A DNA stretch of 64,000 nucleotides from Jacaranda mimosifolia (Eukaryota > Streptophyta > Magnoliopsida > Lamiales > Bignoniaceae): positions 4,304,501-4,368,500 of the forward strand of contig CM032131.1 in the NCBI GenBank assembly GCA_018894105.1. Reading direction: 5' to 3'. A program made the translations under genes and the position numbers. Shown in pieces: positions 1-10,570 of the stretch; the stretch's first letter is position 1, and the number at the start of each line of letters is the position of its first letter. A model generated the notes under the pieces. That model saw only the letters and a program-made list of their open reading frames with translations, was not told the origin of the DNA and ran no database searches.

Positions 1-1
1 G

Positions 2-142
2 AAAGTTCGTGATTTCATTCGCAAATCTAGGAGGAAGTCACGTATCCGATTCAAGAACAAGCATCAAACCCTTGAATCCAATTCCAAAGAGAAGAATCAG
101 AGGATTAGTCTTCCATTATGGAGATATTTTCAGAGATTGTAA
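2..142 (+). CDS. possible 3' end of a gene entering from the left
   Basis: An open frame runs from the window edge for 46 codons to a TAA at 140-142. The peptide is strongly basic at its start (KVRDFIRKSRRKSRIRFKNK) and ends LPLWRYFQRL. I recognise no family. The base composition is less AT-extreme than the DNA that follows, which fits a coding exon, but a run of this length also occurs by chance. It could be the last exon of a host gene or a TE remnant. Confidence 0.25.
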   Translation, partial: KVRDFIRKSRRKSRIRFKNKHQTLESNSKEKNQRISLPLWRYFQRL

Positions 143-782
143 CCACTTTTATTTTAAATCAAATATTCAATTTGTCCATATTTTTCTTGTCTTGTAATTA
201 TTTTTGCAGACTCAAAATTTGTGTGAACAATGTGGTTTAAAGAAAAAAATTACCTAAGTTTGTTCATACATACATTTATTAATTTTACCACAAATTACCT
301 TTCTGTATTTGTAAACATGTTAAATGATATTAATATTTTGCATGAGCACAATAAATTTGAATAAAGTTGTTAATACAACATTGTGCACGAATGAACCAAA
401 TGAGAATGTTGTGAAATTTAGATAAAGAAATAGTCGACATTAAATTTTGGCTCATAAATTGAACATCAAATTTTAGATTATGAAAATCTTTTTTGTGTGT
501 GCAATTTAGATATAAACAGGTTTATGTTTCAATTTAGAAAATTGCCGCAATCTTTTTTTTTCTTTTTCCTTCTTAAAAAAGAATTATAACTAGTTTCCCA
601 ACTATTCTCTATGGAACTCGAACTTGCAACCGACTTATCCATTGGAATGAAACTTCTATTGATTATGGTGAGGTTCGATTATTTTACTAATTTCAATTCA
701 AATTGTTATGTAACATGTTACCTAAAAAAAGTCAAATTGTTATTTTCTAATTATAAAAAAATGTATAATTTTATGCAATGCA
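143..782. other. AT-rich spacer, no gene seen
   Basis: Homopolymer-rich AT DNA with frequent stops in all frames. No protein motif, RNA gene or repeat boundary was recognised. Confidence 0.6.
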
Positions 783-790
783 GGGAGGTT

Positions 791-1597
791 TAGAGGTGGC
801 TTGGCCCGACCCACCTATTAATGTCGGCTCATGAAGGTTATGGTCCTAGACGAGACAACCTGGCCTCTGGCGGGTTAGACTGTGACAGGCCGAATTCTGA
901 AAAAGACGATATGGCCCAAAATTGTCCCATCAAATAGGTTGCCCAGTTTCTATATGGACCGGGCCAAGACGGGTTGACCCACTGGCCGGGCCAGGTTGGG
1001 CCAATTTTTTTAAAAATATATTAAATTAAATTTGAAAAATCCAAATTTTTTATATTTATATATGTGATTCTTAATATTTTTTTTAAACACTTATACTTTT
1101 TCAAATTTTTTAAACACTTATACTTTTTCGAAAGACTTAAAAAATTTATATTTATGTGATTCTTAATATTTTTGCATCACTTAATTTTTTTTTAAAAACT
1201 TAAAAATTTATACTTACATTATTCTTTTGTATCAATTATATTGTTTCAAAAGCACCACCGAATAAGGTGGTGAGGGGTTTGGCATAAACATCCCTACCTG
1301 TCCACCTTCTTTTCCTTTTTTTCTTTTTAAATTATAATTTAAATATATTAAATATGTGGGCTAAGTCAGGTAGCCCATAATCAACCCACTTTACCCACGA
1401 CTGGGCTAGTTTGGGGTCCATCACGAGTCGTAGGCCGAGCTAGTTCTAAGCTACCAAATGGTAGCCTGGGATGGGCTCTTACATGGGCTGGTCGAGCCCA
1501 ACCCATATCAAGGGCTTGAACAAGCCAAGCTGATATGTCATTTTTTGTGGGCTGGGCCAGTCCGAGTTTGTCAACTTGGCTCGTTTTGACACCTTTA
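791..1597. mobile_element. hAT-like non-autonomous DNA transposon
   Basis: An 807-bp block has GC-rich, GGCCCA/TGGGCC-rich arms around an AT-rich centre. The left end reads TAGAGGTGGCTTGG. The right end, read inward on the other strand, is TAAAGGTGTCAAAACG. Both match the TA(G/A)RGGTGTC-type terminus of plant hAT elements. The flanking 8-mers GGGAGGTT (783-790) and GAGCGGTT (1598-1605) agree at 6 of 8 positions, as expected of an aged 8-bp TSD. No transposase is encoded, so the element would have relied on an autonomous hAT. The open frame across its right arm is a composition artefact. Confidence 0.68.
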
Positions 1598-1605
1598 GAG
1601 CGGTT

Positions 1606-3844
1606 AGAGTTAGTTTTGCAATTTGCTAATTGGTTTTTATCTAAATTTAAACAAATAAAATAAGTTTGTGTCACATATTACATTACTCGATAACAATAAT
1701 AGTGTTTCTTACATCATATAAAATCATATAAAATGAACTCACTTGGTGTGATAATGACCATAGCATTTCATCTTCATATATACTTTGTTTGTCGTTCTAC
1801 AAACTACAAGAATTGAAATACATAGTTCGGAAAATACAATAAGGAATGCATAATATGGAAGATTCAATATATAATTGACTTTACACGAAATTTTATAGGA
1901 GAGCTAAAATAATAAAAGGTCTTATAATCCACTCAAAGGTAGTAATATCAACTTTGGATTTATATAAGCTCCAAGGTATGTGGCGCAATGAAAATTTAGA
2001 AATTTTTCTCTTAAAAATTATAACAATTAATCATAATAAATTCATCTTATTCCCTTATTGTATCATTTGATAGATTTTGCAAAAACTAGTTCTCATGCGG
2101 GTAAAATTTAAAACTTTTGCTTTACCTCTTTTTACTAAATGTTAGCAGGTTACACTAATGATCCACAAATATTTGCAAGAAAAAATCCATTAGTCCCTTT
2201 CGTGCATTTGAATTTGTGGCCATAGAGCTATAAACATTTTTTTTCCCTCTAAAGTGGATCCTCATTTGAAATACCTCTTAATGGATTGACCTGGATTTGT
2301 CATCAAGTACTTTGGGGCTTGGTGGTCGAGCCATGTCTTGACTCCTGTGTAATGGGCTACCCCATCAAACATGAACATTTGATTAATGTAAACGGTCCTT
2401 TATAGTATTACTTTTAAGACTTTGTGTGAGAATTAATAGACTACTCTTTTGAGGTCTTTTTCCTTTTTCTTTCTTATCCTGAAAATTAAGGCTAAATTTC
2501 CAAGCTAACAAATCTAGTAACATCATAAATTGAGTTTTTGGAGGCTAAGTGGCTTTTATTTTCTTTTGTTTTTTTTTTTATTGTATGTGTGTGTGTGTGT
2601 CAAAGTGTATATCTTTATCATAATGAGTTTGGCTAAAATATTGGAGCTTATTAAGATAACATGAATTAAGTGAAATATTTATATATTGGATACAAGTTGG
2701 AAATAAAAGAAAAAAAATACTTTCGATGAAATGTTCTTAATGATAAGGATTTGATGGTGAATTGAAATATTTTAAAGTGCTTTAGGTTTTCTAAAATGAT
2801 TCTAAATTTTGAACGCTAGTTATACATTTTTTTAATATTTTAATTTTTTTAATATTCTATTTTTTGTATAAATCAATTCTAAATGGTTAAGTAAAAAAAG
2901 ATAATGATGAAGAAGAAGAAGGAAAGACAAAAATAAAATAATAAACCAAATTGAGATGGAAAAACAGTTGTGTAAACTCAATTGATTGGAAAGAAGAAAA
3001 AGAAGTTAATTAATAATTAAAACTTCCTTTACTTATTAGTCAACAAGATAATACGATGATTTAATAACTTTAATAAAATACAGTAAAAATTGTTCAAGAT
3101 AGATTTGGATGGAAGGAGCTGAATGAATATTTTTTTAGTAAAATTAGTGAAAAATTGTTTAGAATAATTTTCGTATCCAAATTAAAAGACTAATGAAGTA
3201 ATTTTCAATTATAGAAACAAATTTCACCAAAATGTTGTTGGACTTATCAAAATGATCATATGTCGCAAATTAAAATTTTTTTCAAATACATATGTAATTA
3301 CTTTTATGATCTTAATTTTACCAACTTTGTCACTTCCATCTTGTTATAAAAATAGCATGCTAATCCCAGATTTTGCAGCCAATTTTTTTCCACGGCAAAA
3401 ATTAGGTTATAATTCATCTTTGATTCCCTTATATTTTTCAGTTTCTCAATGTTATCCTTCTACGGATAAGTTTCCAAATTCACATAATATTTTTTTGGTG
3501 TAATATGGTCTCTCTTTTATTGGAGTTTTTGTCTTTTTTCTTAGAAGTTACTGTCTTCTTCATAGGAGATCCTAATGTCTGATAAGCATTCTCAGATTAT
3601 CTAGACATTTATGGATAATTCACCCTTGTCATTTCTCTACACATGATCCAAGTTTTCATGACATTTATCTTCCTATGGGATTCTTCCATAGTCTCTATTA
3701 TTTCTACATTTTGATCTATCTGTTTCTTGTGCATTTGGTGTCCCTATAACCTTTCTTTTCCTTCATTAATTCTATGTTTGTCACTATGTTTTATTCTTGT
3801 TTGACTACCTTCCTAGAGGAATTGTTTGAAGTTTTTGTCTTTAA
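1606..3844. other. AT-rich spacer, no gene seen; may include the LINE 5' end
   Basis: No coding motif was recognised on either strand. There is a short (TG)n run at about 2586-2600. From about 3,500 the composition becomes less AT-biased and resembles the LINE body, so the last few hundred bases may be LINE 5' untranslated sequence. No 5' TSD could be identified. Confidence 0.5.
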
Positions 3845-5321
3845 ATGGGGGTCCTACTGTTGTTCATTGTACACTTATCAAATCTACACATTTCAATGGA
3901 ATTAGTTGGGCACCTAATGAAGGACTCTCTCATTCTTACAGATTCAGAGAGGGAATGTCTAGTGATACCAGATGATACATGGTCTTCTCCTTATTTTGAT
4001 TATAATATAACACTGGTAGGTCGGTTTCTTAGTAGCAAGATGTATAAGTTTGAGGCTTTCTGCCAGATGGTTACAAGAACTTTTAATGCACGAAAGGGAC
4101 TGCAAGTGAAGAAAATTGGGAATGGACGAATGTTTTTCATGTTCAACATTTGAGAGACAAGGACAGAGTGATTAATGGTTGCCCTTGGTCATTTGACAAG
4201 CAGTTGTTAGTCCTATCACCACTCCATCCAGATGAAGATCATTTACATGTTAATCTAGATTGGTGTGATTTTCACGTGCGAACTCGAGGTCTTCCATTTC
4301 ACAAATGATTAGTTAATACTGCACGATGCATTGGTAACAAAATTATCTTATTTTTGGATTCAGGTGTCGACAATCCCCCAGTTTCCTCCCTAGATTTCTT
4401 CCGTATTAGATTTCAGATAAATATCTGCAAACCATTACTTCATCTGAACATATTGCCACTTCTTTGGGGATTCAATCTGTGGTATATTTCCAATATTATT
4501 GACTACCGAATTTTTGCTATATATGTGGAGTTCTTGGTCATATTATGCATGAATGTGACTAACAATATATGCTAGATTTTGATTAGTATAAAGATCCCCA
4601 ATTTGGCAGTTAGGTATACACTATTGTGTTGGGTTTTTTGTGGGGCTCCAGACTGGTTTCCTCTTCATGTATTAGAGGAAATTTTACAGGCATGGGTGGT
4701 TTCAATGGCATACAAGTTGATCTATCTAGAGGCTTTAAGCTTTCATTCCTTAGGGTGAAGCCATCTTTAGATCATTCAATATATCAAATCAAGAATGCTT
4801 GGACCCAGTGGTAATGCAACATCAGTTAAATAGTCGTATGCATGATAAGGAGGTAGGATCAGACTCAACTTCTCATGTGTTTGCGAGCTTACTAGTAGTT
4901 AATATTTCCCCATCTCAGAATGAACCCATGGATGATAGTATTACTAATATAAATAGTATAGCAGCAGTTATTCACCCTTCCACTATTGTCGCAGAATAAA
5001 CAGATGATTTAGTTTCGTCTTATTAAACATAATATGGGGAATAAATTGGTTAGCTCAGCATCCTTAAATCTGATTGAGGTTCCACTCGCCATTGAAAGTA
5101 CTATTGTGCACACCATGGTCGGATCTAAATGTCCTCCCTCATCTATGTATTTGTCTCGTCCTTGGCTTTCTGTCTGTACCAAGCTTAAGCAATCGGGTAC
5201 TGGTATGTTTTCAGCATCTGAAATATCCACACGCGTATCTAAAATAATAAAATCTTTTACAAAATATGTCAATATTAGTTCAGTGTGCTCATTAGGAAAG
5301 GTTGCTTTGCAAGCCCGCTAG
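3845..5321 (+). pseudogene. LINE ORF1 (DUF4283-like, CCHC zinc knuckle)
   Basis: This would encode the RNA-binding ORF1 protein of an L1 LINE. The DUF4283-like core is visible at 4010-4300: LVGRFLSSKMYKFEAF, then after a frame break DRVINGCPWSFDKQLL and HVRTRGLPFH. A zinc knuckle follows at about 4510-4560, read in another frame as CYICGVLGHIMHEC, which fits CX2CX4HX4C. Downstream to about 5,320 lies the low-complexity tail usual between ORF1 and ORF2. Several stops and at least two frame changes break it. The start is placed at the ATG at 3845 because similarity begins just after it, but the true N terminus may lie further upstream. Confidence 0.75.
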
Positions 5322-5344
5322 TTACCATGATTTGCTTATTTTAG

Positions 5345-6429
5345 AACTGTCAAGGTTTAGGGCATCATTGGACAGCTTGGGAGCTAGGATCTTTAATTCG
5401 ACAATTTAAATCTCAACCTATTTTTCTTATGGAAATTAAGTCTCCAGTTTGGCATATGGAATGGTTGCGTGATTGGCTTTGTATGTTTGGAGTATTTGCT
5501 GCTTTTAAGGGAAAATCTAGTGGTTTAGGAATACTTTGGACAAAGCAATCAATGTTATAGTGTGGAACTTTTCTAAATATCATATTAATACCTCGGTGTA
5601 TGATGACATGGTCAATTCTCAATTTCGGTTCACCAATTTATGGCTAGCTAGCGCAAACACTCATGGGAATTATTGATGTATCTTAGAAAACAATCTGTTT
5701 TACTATGGATTTGTGTTGGGGACTTCAATGAGACTCTACACTGGAGTGAAAATCAAGGAGGAATTCCAGTCCTAAATTGGCGATTCTAGGATTTCTATAA
5801 TGCTTTATCTTCTTCCGGGCTTCACGACCTAGGTCATTCTGGTACTCCATTTACATGGTGTGATAACAGAATCCACCCACATACCATTTGAGAATGTTTA
5901 GATAGATTTGTTAGATCACCTTCATGGCTTAGTCAGGCTTGAAATTTCCAGGTTGAATATATTAAAACATGGTCTTATGATCACAGTGTTATTCTTCTAA
6001 AAACCAATCAACTAGCTTCATCCTCTTCATCTCCACTTCACATACGAAACTTTAAATTTAAGGCGATGTGGCTTCACTCAATAGATTGCTCAAGGATTAT
6101 TGAACAAACATAGAATTCCAATCAAGAACATTTAGGGCATTTGAGGGTGTGGAATGACATCAAAAATTGCAAAGTGGGCCTGTTAGATTGGAATCAAAAA
6201 TCTTTTGGCAGTATATCTCGGTAGATCACTTCTCTACAGGTAGAATTTTTTTAATTACAAAAGGTTGTAGTTACTGACAAGTCTACGACTCAAGCAAGCA
6301 GAATCTAACACCAATTGGAGGAATTACTAGATCGTGCGGAACTCTTGCGGAGACGAAGCTATAAATCGTAGTGGTTAAAGAAAGGCGATCGGAATACTAA
6401 AATTTTCCATTCCAAAGCCATAACACATC
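5345..6429 (+). pseudogene. LINE ORF2, endonuclease part
   Basis: This is the endonuclease that nicks target DNA during LINE retrotransposition. Motifs of the exo/endonuclease/phosphatase fold appear in order across frames: an N-terminal Asn-Cys-Gln-Gly (near 5348), WICVGDFNET (about 5710-5740), SGTPFTWCDN (about 5840), LDRFV (about 5900), and SYDHSVILL (about 5975) holding the late Asp-His pair. The linker to the reverse transcriptase carries WLKKGDRNTKIFHSKA (about 6375-6420). The frame then stops dead at the LTR element inserted at 6430 and resumes at 10571. Stops and frameshifts make it non-functional. Confidence 0.8.
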
Positions 6430-7284
6430 TGTAAGCGCAAATTTTTTTATCTGCAATAAATAAAATTACAAGACAAAAAAAATCTATACAAATAAAATGA
6501 AATTCAAACTTATCAATTGTGGATTCAATCTCTAATCTAATCCTCTAATTCTTCCCTTCCAAATGTGATCTTGAAATTTGATAAGCTCTGCGATGAACGC
6601 CCTGAATGCCGTTGATCTTCTTGAATTTGGTTTGAAGAAAATAATGCCAATTCGAGGGCTTCACATCTTAATCTCAAATCAAACACCAAAATATATGAAC
6701 TCCAGGAAGAACTCTGTGAACATCGTTGATTTTCTTGAATGTGATTTGAAGAAAATAATTTCAATTCAAGGGCTTCGCACCTTAATCTTCAATCAAATGC
6801 CAAAGTATGATGAGCTCCATCGAATAACACCTTGACCACCATGGATCTCCTTAAATTGCTTGAGAGAATTGCTGGACTCCTTCAAAGTTTCTCTCACTTG
6901 CTAGGATTTGTATTATGTCTAGAATGAACTTTGGTCACCCCTTTATATAGACGTTTAATGGAAGACTTCTAGATTGACTTGAACTTCTTTGATGATTATC
7001 TCTTAGATAAGATAATATCAAATATCTTTGATTTGACAATATCTAACATCAAAGATAATGTCAAATATCAAGAGAGGTCCATGGATATAGATACTTCATC
7101 TTTGACACTTGTCAATATTTGATTTGAGCATAAAATAAATACTAGAGTATTAATTAAAATTAACTATTATCTTTTGGAATTAAATTTAATAAATTTCAAG
7201 AAATGAATAGAAATTTTAAATTAATATCTAGCATATTACTTTACATGTGTCACTTCTCCATTGGCTAAAATTAATATGTTTACA
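6430..7284 (-). repeat. 3' LTR of the gag-only element
   Basis: It is the direct repeat of 9669-10565, beginning TGTAAGCGCAAA and ending TATGTTTACA on the plus strand. Inside it lies a tandem array with a unit of about 113 bp (ATGAGCTCC...CCAAAGTAT): two full units and part of a third from about 6578 to 6835. A TATA box is kept at 6941-6951. Confidence 0.9.
6941..6951 (-). promoter_or_regulatory. TATA box in the 3' LTR
   Basis: On the minus strand it reads TCTATATAAAG, followed by GGGGTGACC, a good plant TATA context. The matching place in the other LTR (near 10,240) has lost this segment, so the copy that should drive transcription of the element lacks it. Confidence 0.5.
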
Positions 7285-7639
7285 AATGCCCCCACTTCAA
7301 GACTTGGCGAAACATCTGTTAATCATTCATGAAAGAGCAAGACTTGAAGTATTTGAGATTTTTTTTCTTTTCTTTTATTTTTTCACATATATCTGTGGCA
7401 AGAATATCCTCCAAGCATTTCTCGAGCTATACTGCCATCAAGAACTATCATCTCCTTATGGGATCTTCGTGAACTTTTTGCATAGCCAATATGTGGAGAT
7501 TTTCATGATGAAGTTCTCCCATCTATCTATATACCTAATAAAAAGGTCAAGTCAAAACACCATTCAAAGTAAACATCATTTTGAGGGGGTGTCGTATACA
7601 ACTTATACTCATGCGGACCAAGAGTAACATGCAGTTTAT

Positions 7640-8410
7640 GCTCGTGCATCAAGAAGCATATTTAACTTGAGTAAACATTTTATACTCGTGTCAAGGAATC
7701 ACTTAAATTTGATTGACAATTTATACTCATGTCAAGGAGTTTACTTGAGTTTGACTTGATAAATAGATTACACTCTTATCAAGAAGTACATAGGGAGACT
7801 TTAACTTAAATATTTTAGATAGTTTATACTCATATCTAGGAACATTATTGACTGTTTAAGCTCTTATTAGGGAACAAATGAGAAGATTTTAATTTGAAGA
7901 TTTGAGATAGTTTATGCTTGTATTTAGGAGCATTAGTGACAGTTTAAACTCTTATCAAGGAGCACATGGAAAAGATTTTAGTTGAGAATTTTAGATAGTT
8001 TATGCTCATATCTAGGAACATTATTGACGGTTTAGGCTCATAGCAAGGAGCATTTGGAATTTGAAGACTTGAGCTTTGGACTTGAAGACTTGAAGATTTG
8101 AGTATTTGATTTAGACACTTGACAAGTTGAGTCTTGGACTTGAATTAGAGACTTGAGCCTTGACTTGAAGACATGGAAGCTTGAGTTGTGGATTTAAAGA
8201 CTTCGAGACTTGATTTTTGTATTTGAAAACTTGAAGACTTGAGTTTTGAATTTGAAGACTTGGAGACTTGAGAATTTTAGATAGTTTATGTTCTTATCTA
8301 GGAGCATTATTGATAATTTAGGCTCTTATCAAGGAGCATTATTGATAGTTTATGCTCTTATCAAGGAGCATTATTGACAGTTTATGCTCTTATTAAAGAG
8401 CATTTGTAAT
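7640..8410. repeat. imperfect tandem repeats in the element interior
   Basis: A unit of about 85-100 bp built on TAGATAGTTTATGCTC, ATCTAGGAGCATTATTGAC and TCTTATCAAGGAGCA recurs at about 7820, 7905, 7993 and 8278, with shorter units to 8410. Between about 8,050 and 8,270 it becomes a short-period GACTTGAAGACTTGAG array. The repeats occupy the place where pol would stand. No coding function is apparent. Confidence 0.65.
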
Positions 8411-8423
8411 TTGAAGGAGAAAG

Positions 8424-9599
8424 TTAACTGTCCCTAACATCTTCCACATTATCAACATCACTTGAGTCTTTTTGTTCATCAAAATTCATGCTCGTTTCAA
8501 TGTTATGTGCACAAGTTTCCAAATCTTCATAAGTTTTTGGTCTGATTCCTTGAAATATGTAAAAAAGATTTAAATTCATTCATTGGACACATATCTCAAT
8601 TGCTGAAGCCTCCAACAATTGATCTTTGCACTTAAAGCTCAAATTTCTCCAATGATTGGTGTAGTCAATGACCAACTCTTCTTTCCACTGGCGAGAGTTG
8701 ATGAGTTTAATCACATTGATAGTCATTCGAATGCTATAAAAATGATTAAAAAACTCTTGTTCCAATTGCCCCCAACAATTGATGGAGCTTGCCTCCAAAT
8801 CAATACACCAATCAAAAGTGTTGGCCTTTAATGATCGAACAAATTGCTTTACCAAATGATCTCCATATGTCCCAGCATTATTACAAGTCTTAATAAAATG
8901 AGCTACGTGCTGCTTTGGGTTGCCCTTGCAATCAAATTATTGAAACTTTGGGGTTGGTATCCAATTGGCATCTTCAAATTGCCAATCCTTTGAGTACATG
9001 GCTTGGAGTAAGTCATAAACGACTTAGAACTTCCAATAAGCTTGTCTTTGATAGTTTCCATGGTAAACTACTTTTATGTGTCAATGGGAATTAGTCCATC
9101 AGTAGAAACTTGTAGTTCTTTCGTTGTAATCTCTTCACGTTTAGCTAATTGTCTCCTTGTGAATATTTCGCCTTCATCTTGAGCCTCAATTCATTTCTCC
9201 ACCATGTATATGGCATCAAGATTGTCCAATTTGCTTATCAATTTGGATTTGAAAGTCTCACTTTTGGACATACTTCGTGAGTCCTTCAATGACCCTAGTC
9301 AAATTTGCAATTTGTTCATCCAAAGTTGTAGCACTTGTCACTATCACCATTGCAATGCTCGAGGAATTTGATGTTGAGTAGGAAATAGATGATGTAGATT
9401 ATTCCTTTGAGTCTCTACCATCTTCATTCATATCAATAAAATACGGCAGCACCTTTTCCTTAACAAGCGAATGAGCCATATCTGAAGATGATTGCAACTT
9501 TTTGGACATACTTTTTGTGGTGACGGCAACACTTTTTACTCTAGTACTTGAGGAATTTGAGGTAGTAATTTTCAATACTACAATCTTGTTGGTAGCCAT
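8424..9599 (-). pseudogene. gypsy-type Gag (Retrotrans_gag), degenerate
   Basis: Gag forms the particle that packages element RNA. The start is the ATG at 9599 (MATNKIVVLKI), just inside the primer site, and the end is the TAA at 8424. The distance is exactly 392 codons, and the recognisable segments lie in that frame. The Retrotrans_gag core is at about 8580-8860: KANTFDWCIDLEASSI, WGQLEQEFFNHF and WKEELVIDYTNHWRNLS, then after a stop FYIFQGIRPKTYEDL. Several stops interrupt it, the first right after the N-terminal 66 residues. No zinc knuckle is seen. The family is that of plant Ty3/gypsy Gags; lineage cannot be fixed without pol. Confidence 0.75.
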
Positions 9600-9646
9600 T
9601 TGATACTTCAGTCTTGATGAAGGAAATAGATGAGAGGTGGAAATCG

Positions 9647-9663
9647 TCCCACTTGGCGTGCCA
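9647..9663 (-). other. candidate tRNA primer-binding site
   Basis: The minus strand reads TGGCACGCCAAGTGGGA, five bases inside the 5' LTR, in the usual place for a primer-binding site. It starts with the expected TGG. The priming tRNA was not determined; it is not the initiator-Met site seen in the other elements here. Confidence 0.4.
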
Positions 9664-9668
9664 AAATT

Positions 9669-10565
9669 TGTAAGCGTAAGTTTCTTTGTTTGCAATAAAT
9701 TAAATTACTAGACAAGAAAAATCTATATAAATAAAATGAAATTCGAGCTTATCAATTGTGGATTCAATCTCTAATATAATCCTCTGATTTGATGAGCTCC
9801 GCGATGAACGCCTTGAATGCCGTGGATATTTTTGAATTTGATTTGAAGAAAATAATGACAATTCAAGGGCTTCACACTTTAATCTCGAATCAAACACCAA
9901 AATATATGAGCTCCACAAAGAATGCCATGAATACCGTTGATCTCCTTGAATTTGATTTGAAGAAATTAATGCTAATTCAAGGACTTCGCACCTTAATCTT
10001 GAATCAAATGCCAAAGTATTATGAGCTCTATGGAGAACATCGTAGATCTCCTTAAATTTGATTTGAAGAAAATAGCGTCAATTTGAGGGTTTCGCACCTT
10101 AATCTCTAATCAAGTGCCAAAGTATAATGAGCTTTGCGAAGAACACATTGAACGACGTGGATCTCCTCGAATTGCTAAAGAGAATTGCTATACTCCTTCA
10201 AAGTTTTTATCACTTGCTAAGATTTGTGTTGTGTCTATAATGAGATAATATCAAATATCAAGAGATAATATAAAATATCTTTGATTTGACAATATCAAAC
10301 ATCAATGGATAATGTCCAATATCAAGAGATTATATCAAATATATTTGATTTGATTGGTCCATAGATATAGATACTTCATCTTTAACACTTTTCAATATTT
10401 GATTTGAGCATAAAAAAAATACTATAGTATTAATTAAAACTAACTATTTATCTTTTGGAATTAAATTTAATAAATTCTAAAAAATAAATAGAAAATTTAA
10501 ATTAATATCTAGCATATTATTTTACATGTGTCACTTCTCCATTAGCTAAAATTAGTATGTCTACA
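9669..10565 (-). repeat. 5' LTR of the gag-only element
   Basis: It starts TGTAAGCGTAAG and ends TATGTCTACA on the plus strand, matching 6430-7284 along its length. It holds three full units and a partial fourth of the 113-bp tandem repeat (about 9789, 9907, 10020, 10126). Around 10,240 it lacks about 80 bp present in the other LTR, including the TATA box. Confidence 0.9.
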
Positions 10566-10570
10566 ACGTC

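Larger units (their letters stand above)
6430..10565 (-). mobile_element. gag-only LTR retrotransposon inserted in the LINE
   Basis: The element has direct terminal repeats of 855 and 897 bp that start TG and end CA. It lies inside LINE ORF2. The flanking 5-mers ACATC (6425-6429) and ACGTC (10566-10570) are a TSD with one change. The internal region is only 2.4 kb and encodes a Ty3/gypsy-type Gag on the minus strand. No protease, reverse transcriptase, RNase H or integrase motif was found. A purine-rich tract (minus-strand GAAGTGGGGGCAT) abuts the LTR at 7285, and a primer-site candidate lies at 9647-9663. The arrangement resembles non-autonomous GAG-carrying elements (TR-GAG type) or a pol-deleted derivative. 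Confidence 0.88.

Noticed and set aside
1381..1674. 97-codon frame on the minus strand
   Set aside because: It spans the GC-rich arm and the end of a hAT-like element; repetitive TGGGCC words explain the openness.
6578..6835. Open frames on both strands in the LTR of the gag-only element (also at 9789-10055 and 9700-10014)
   Set aside because: They follow the 113-bp tandem repeat in the LTR, are open on both strands and have no family motif.
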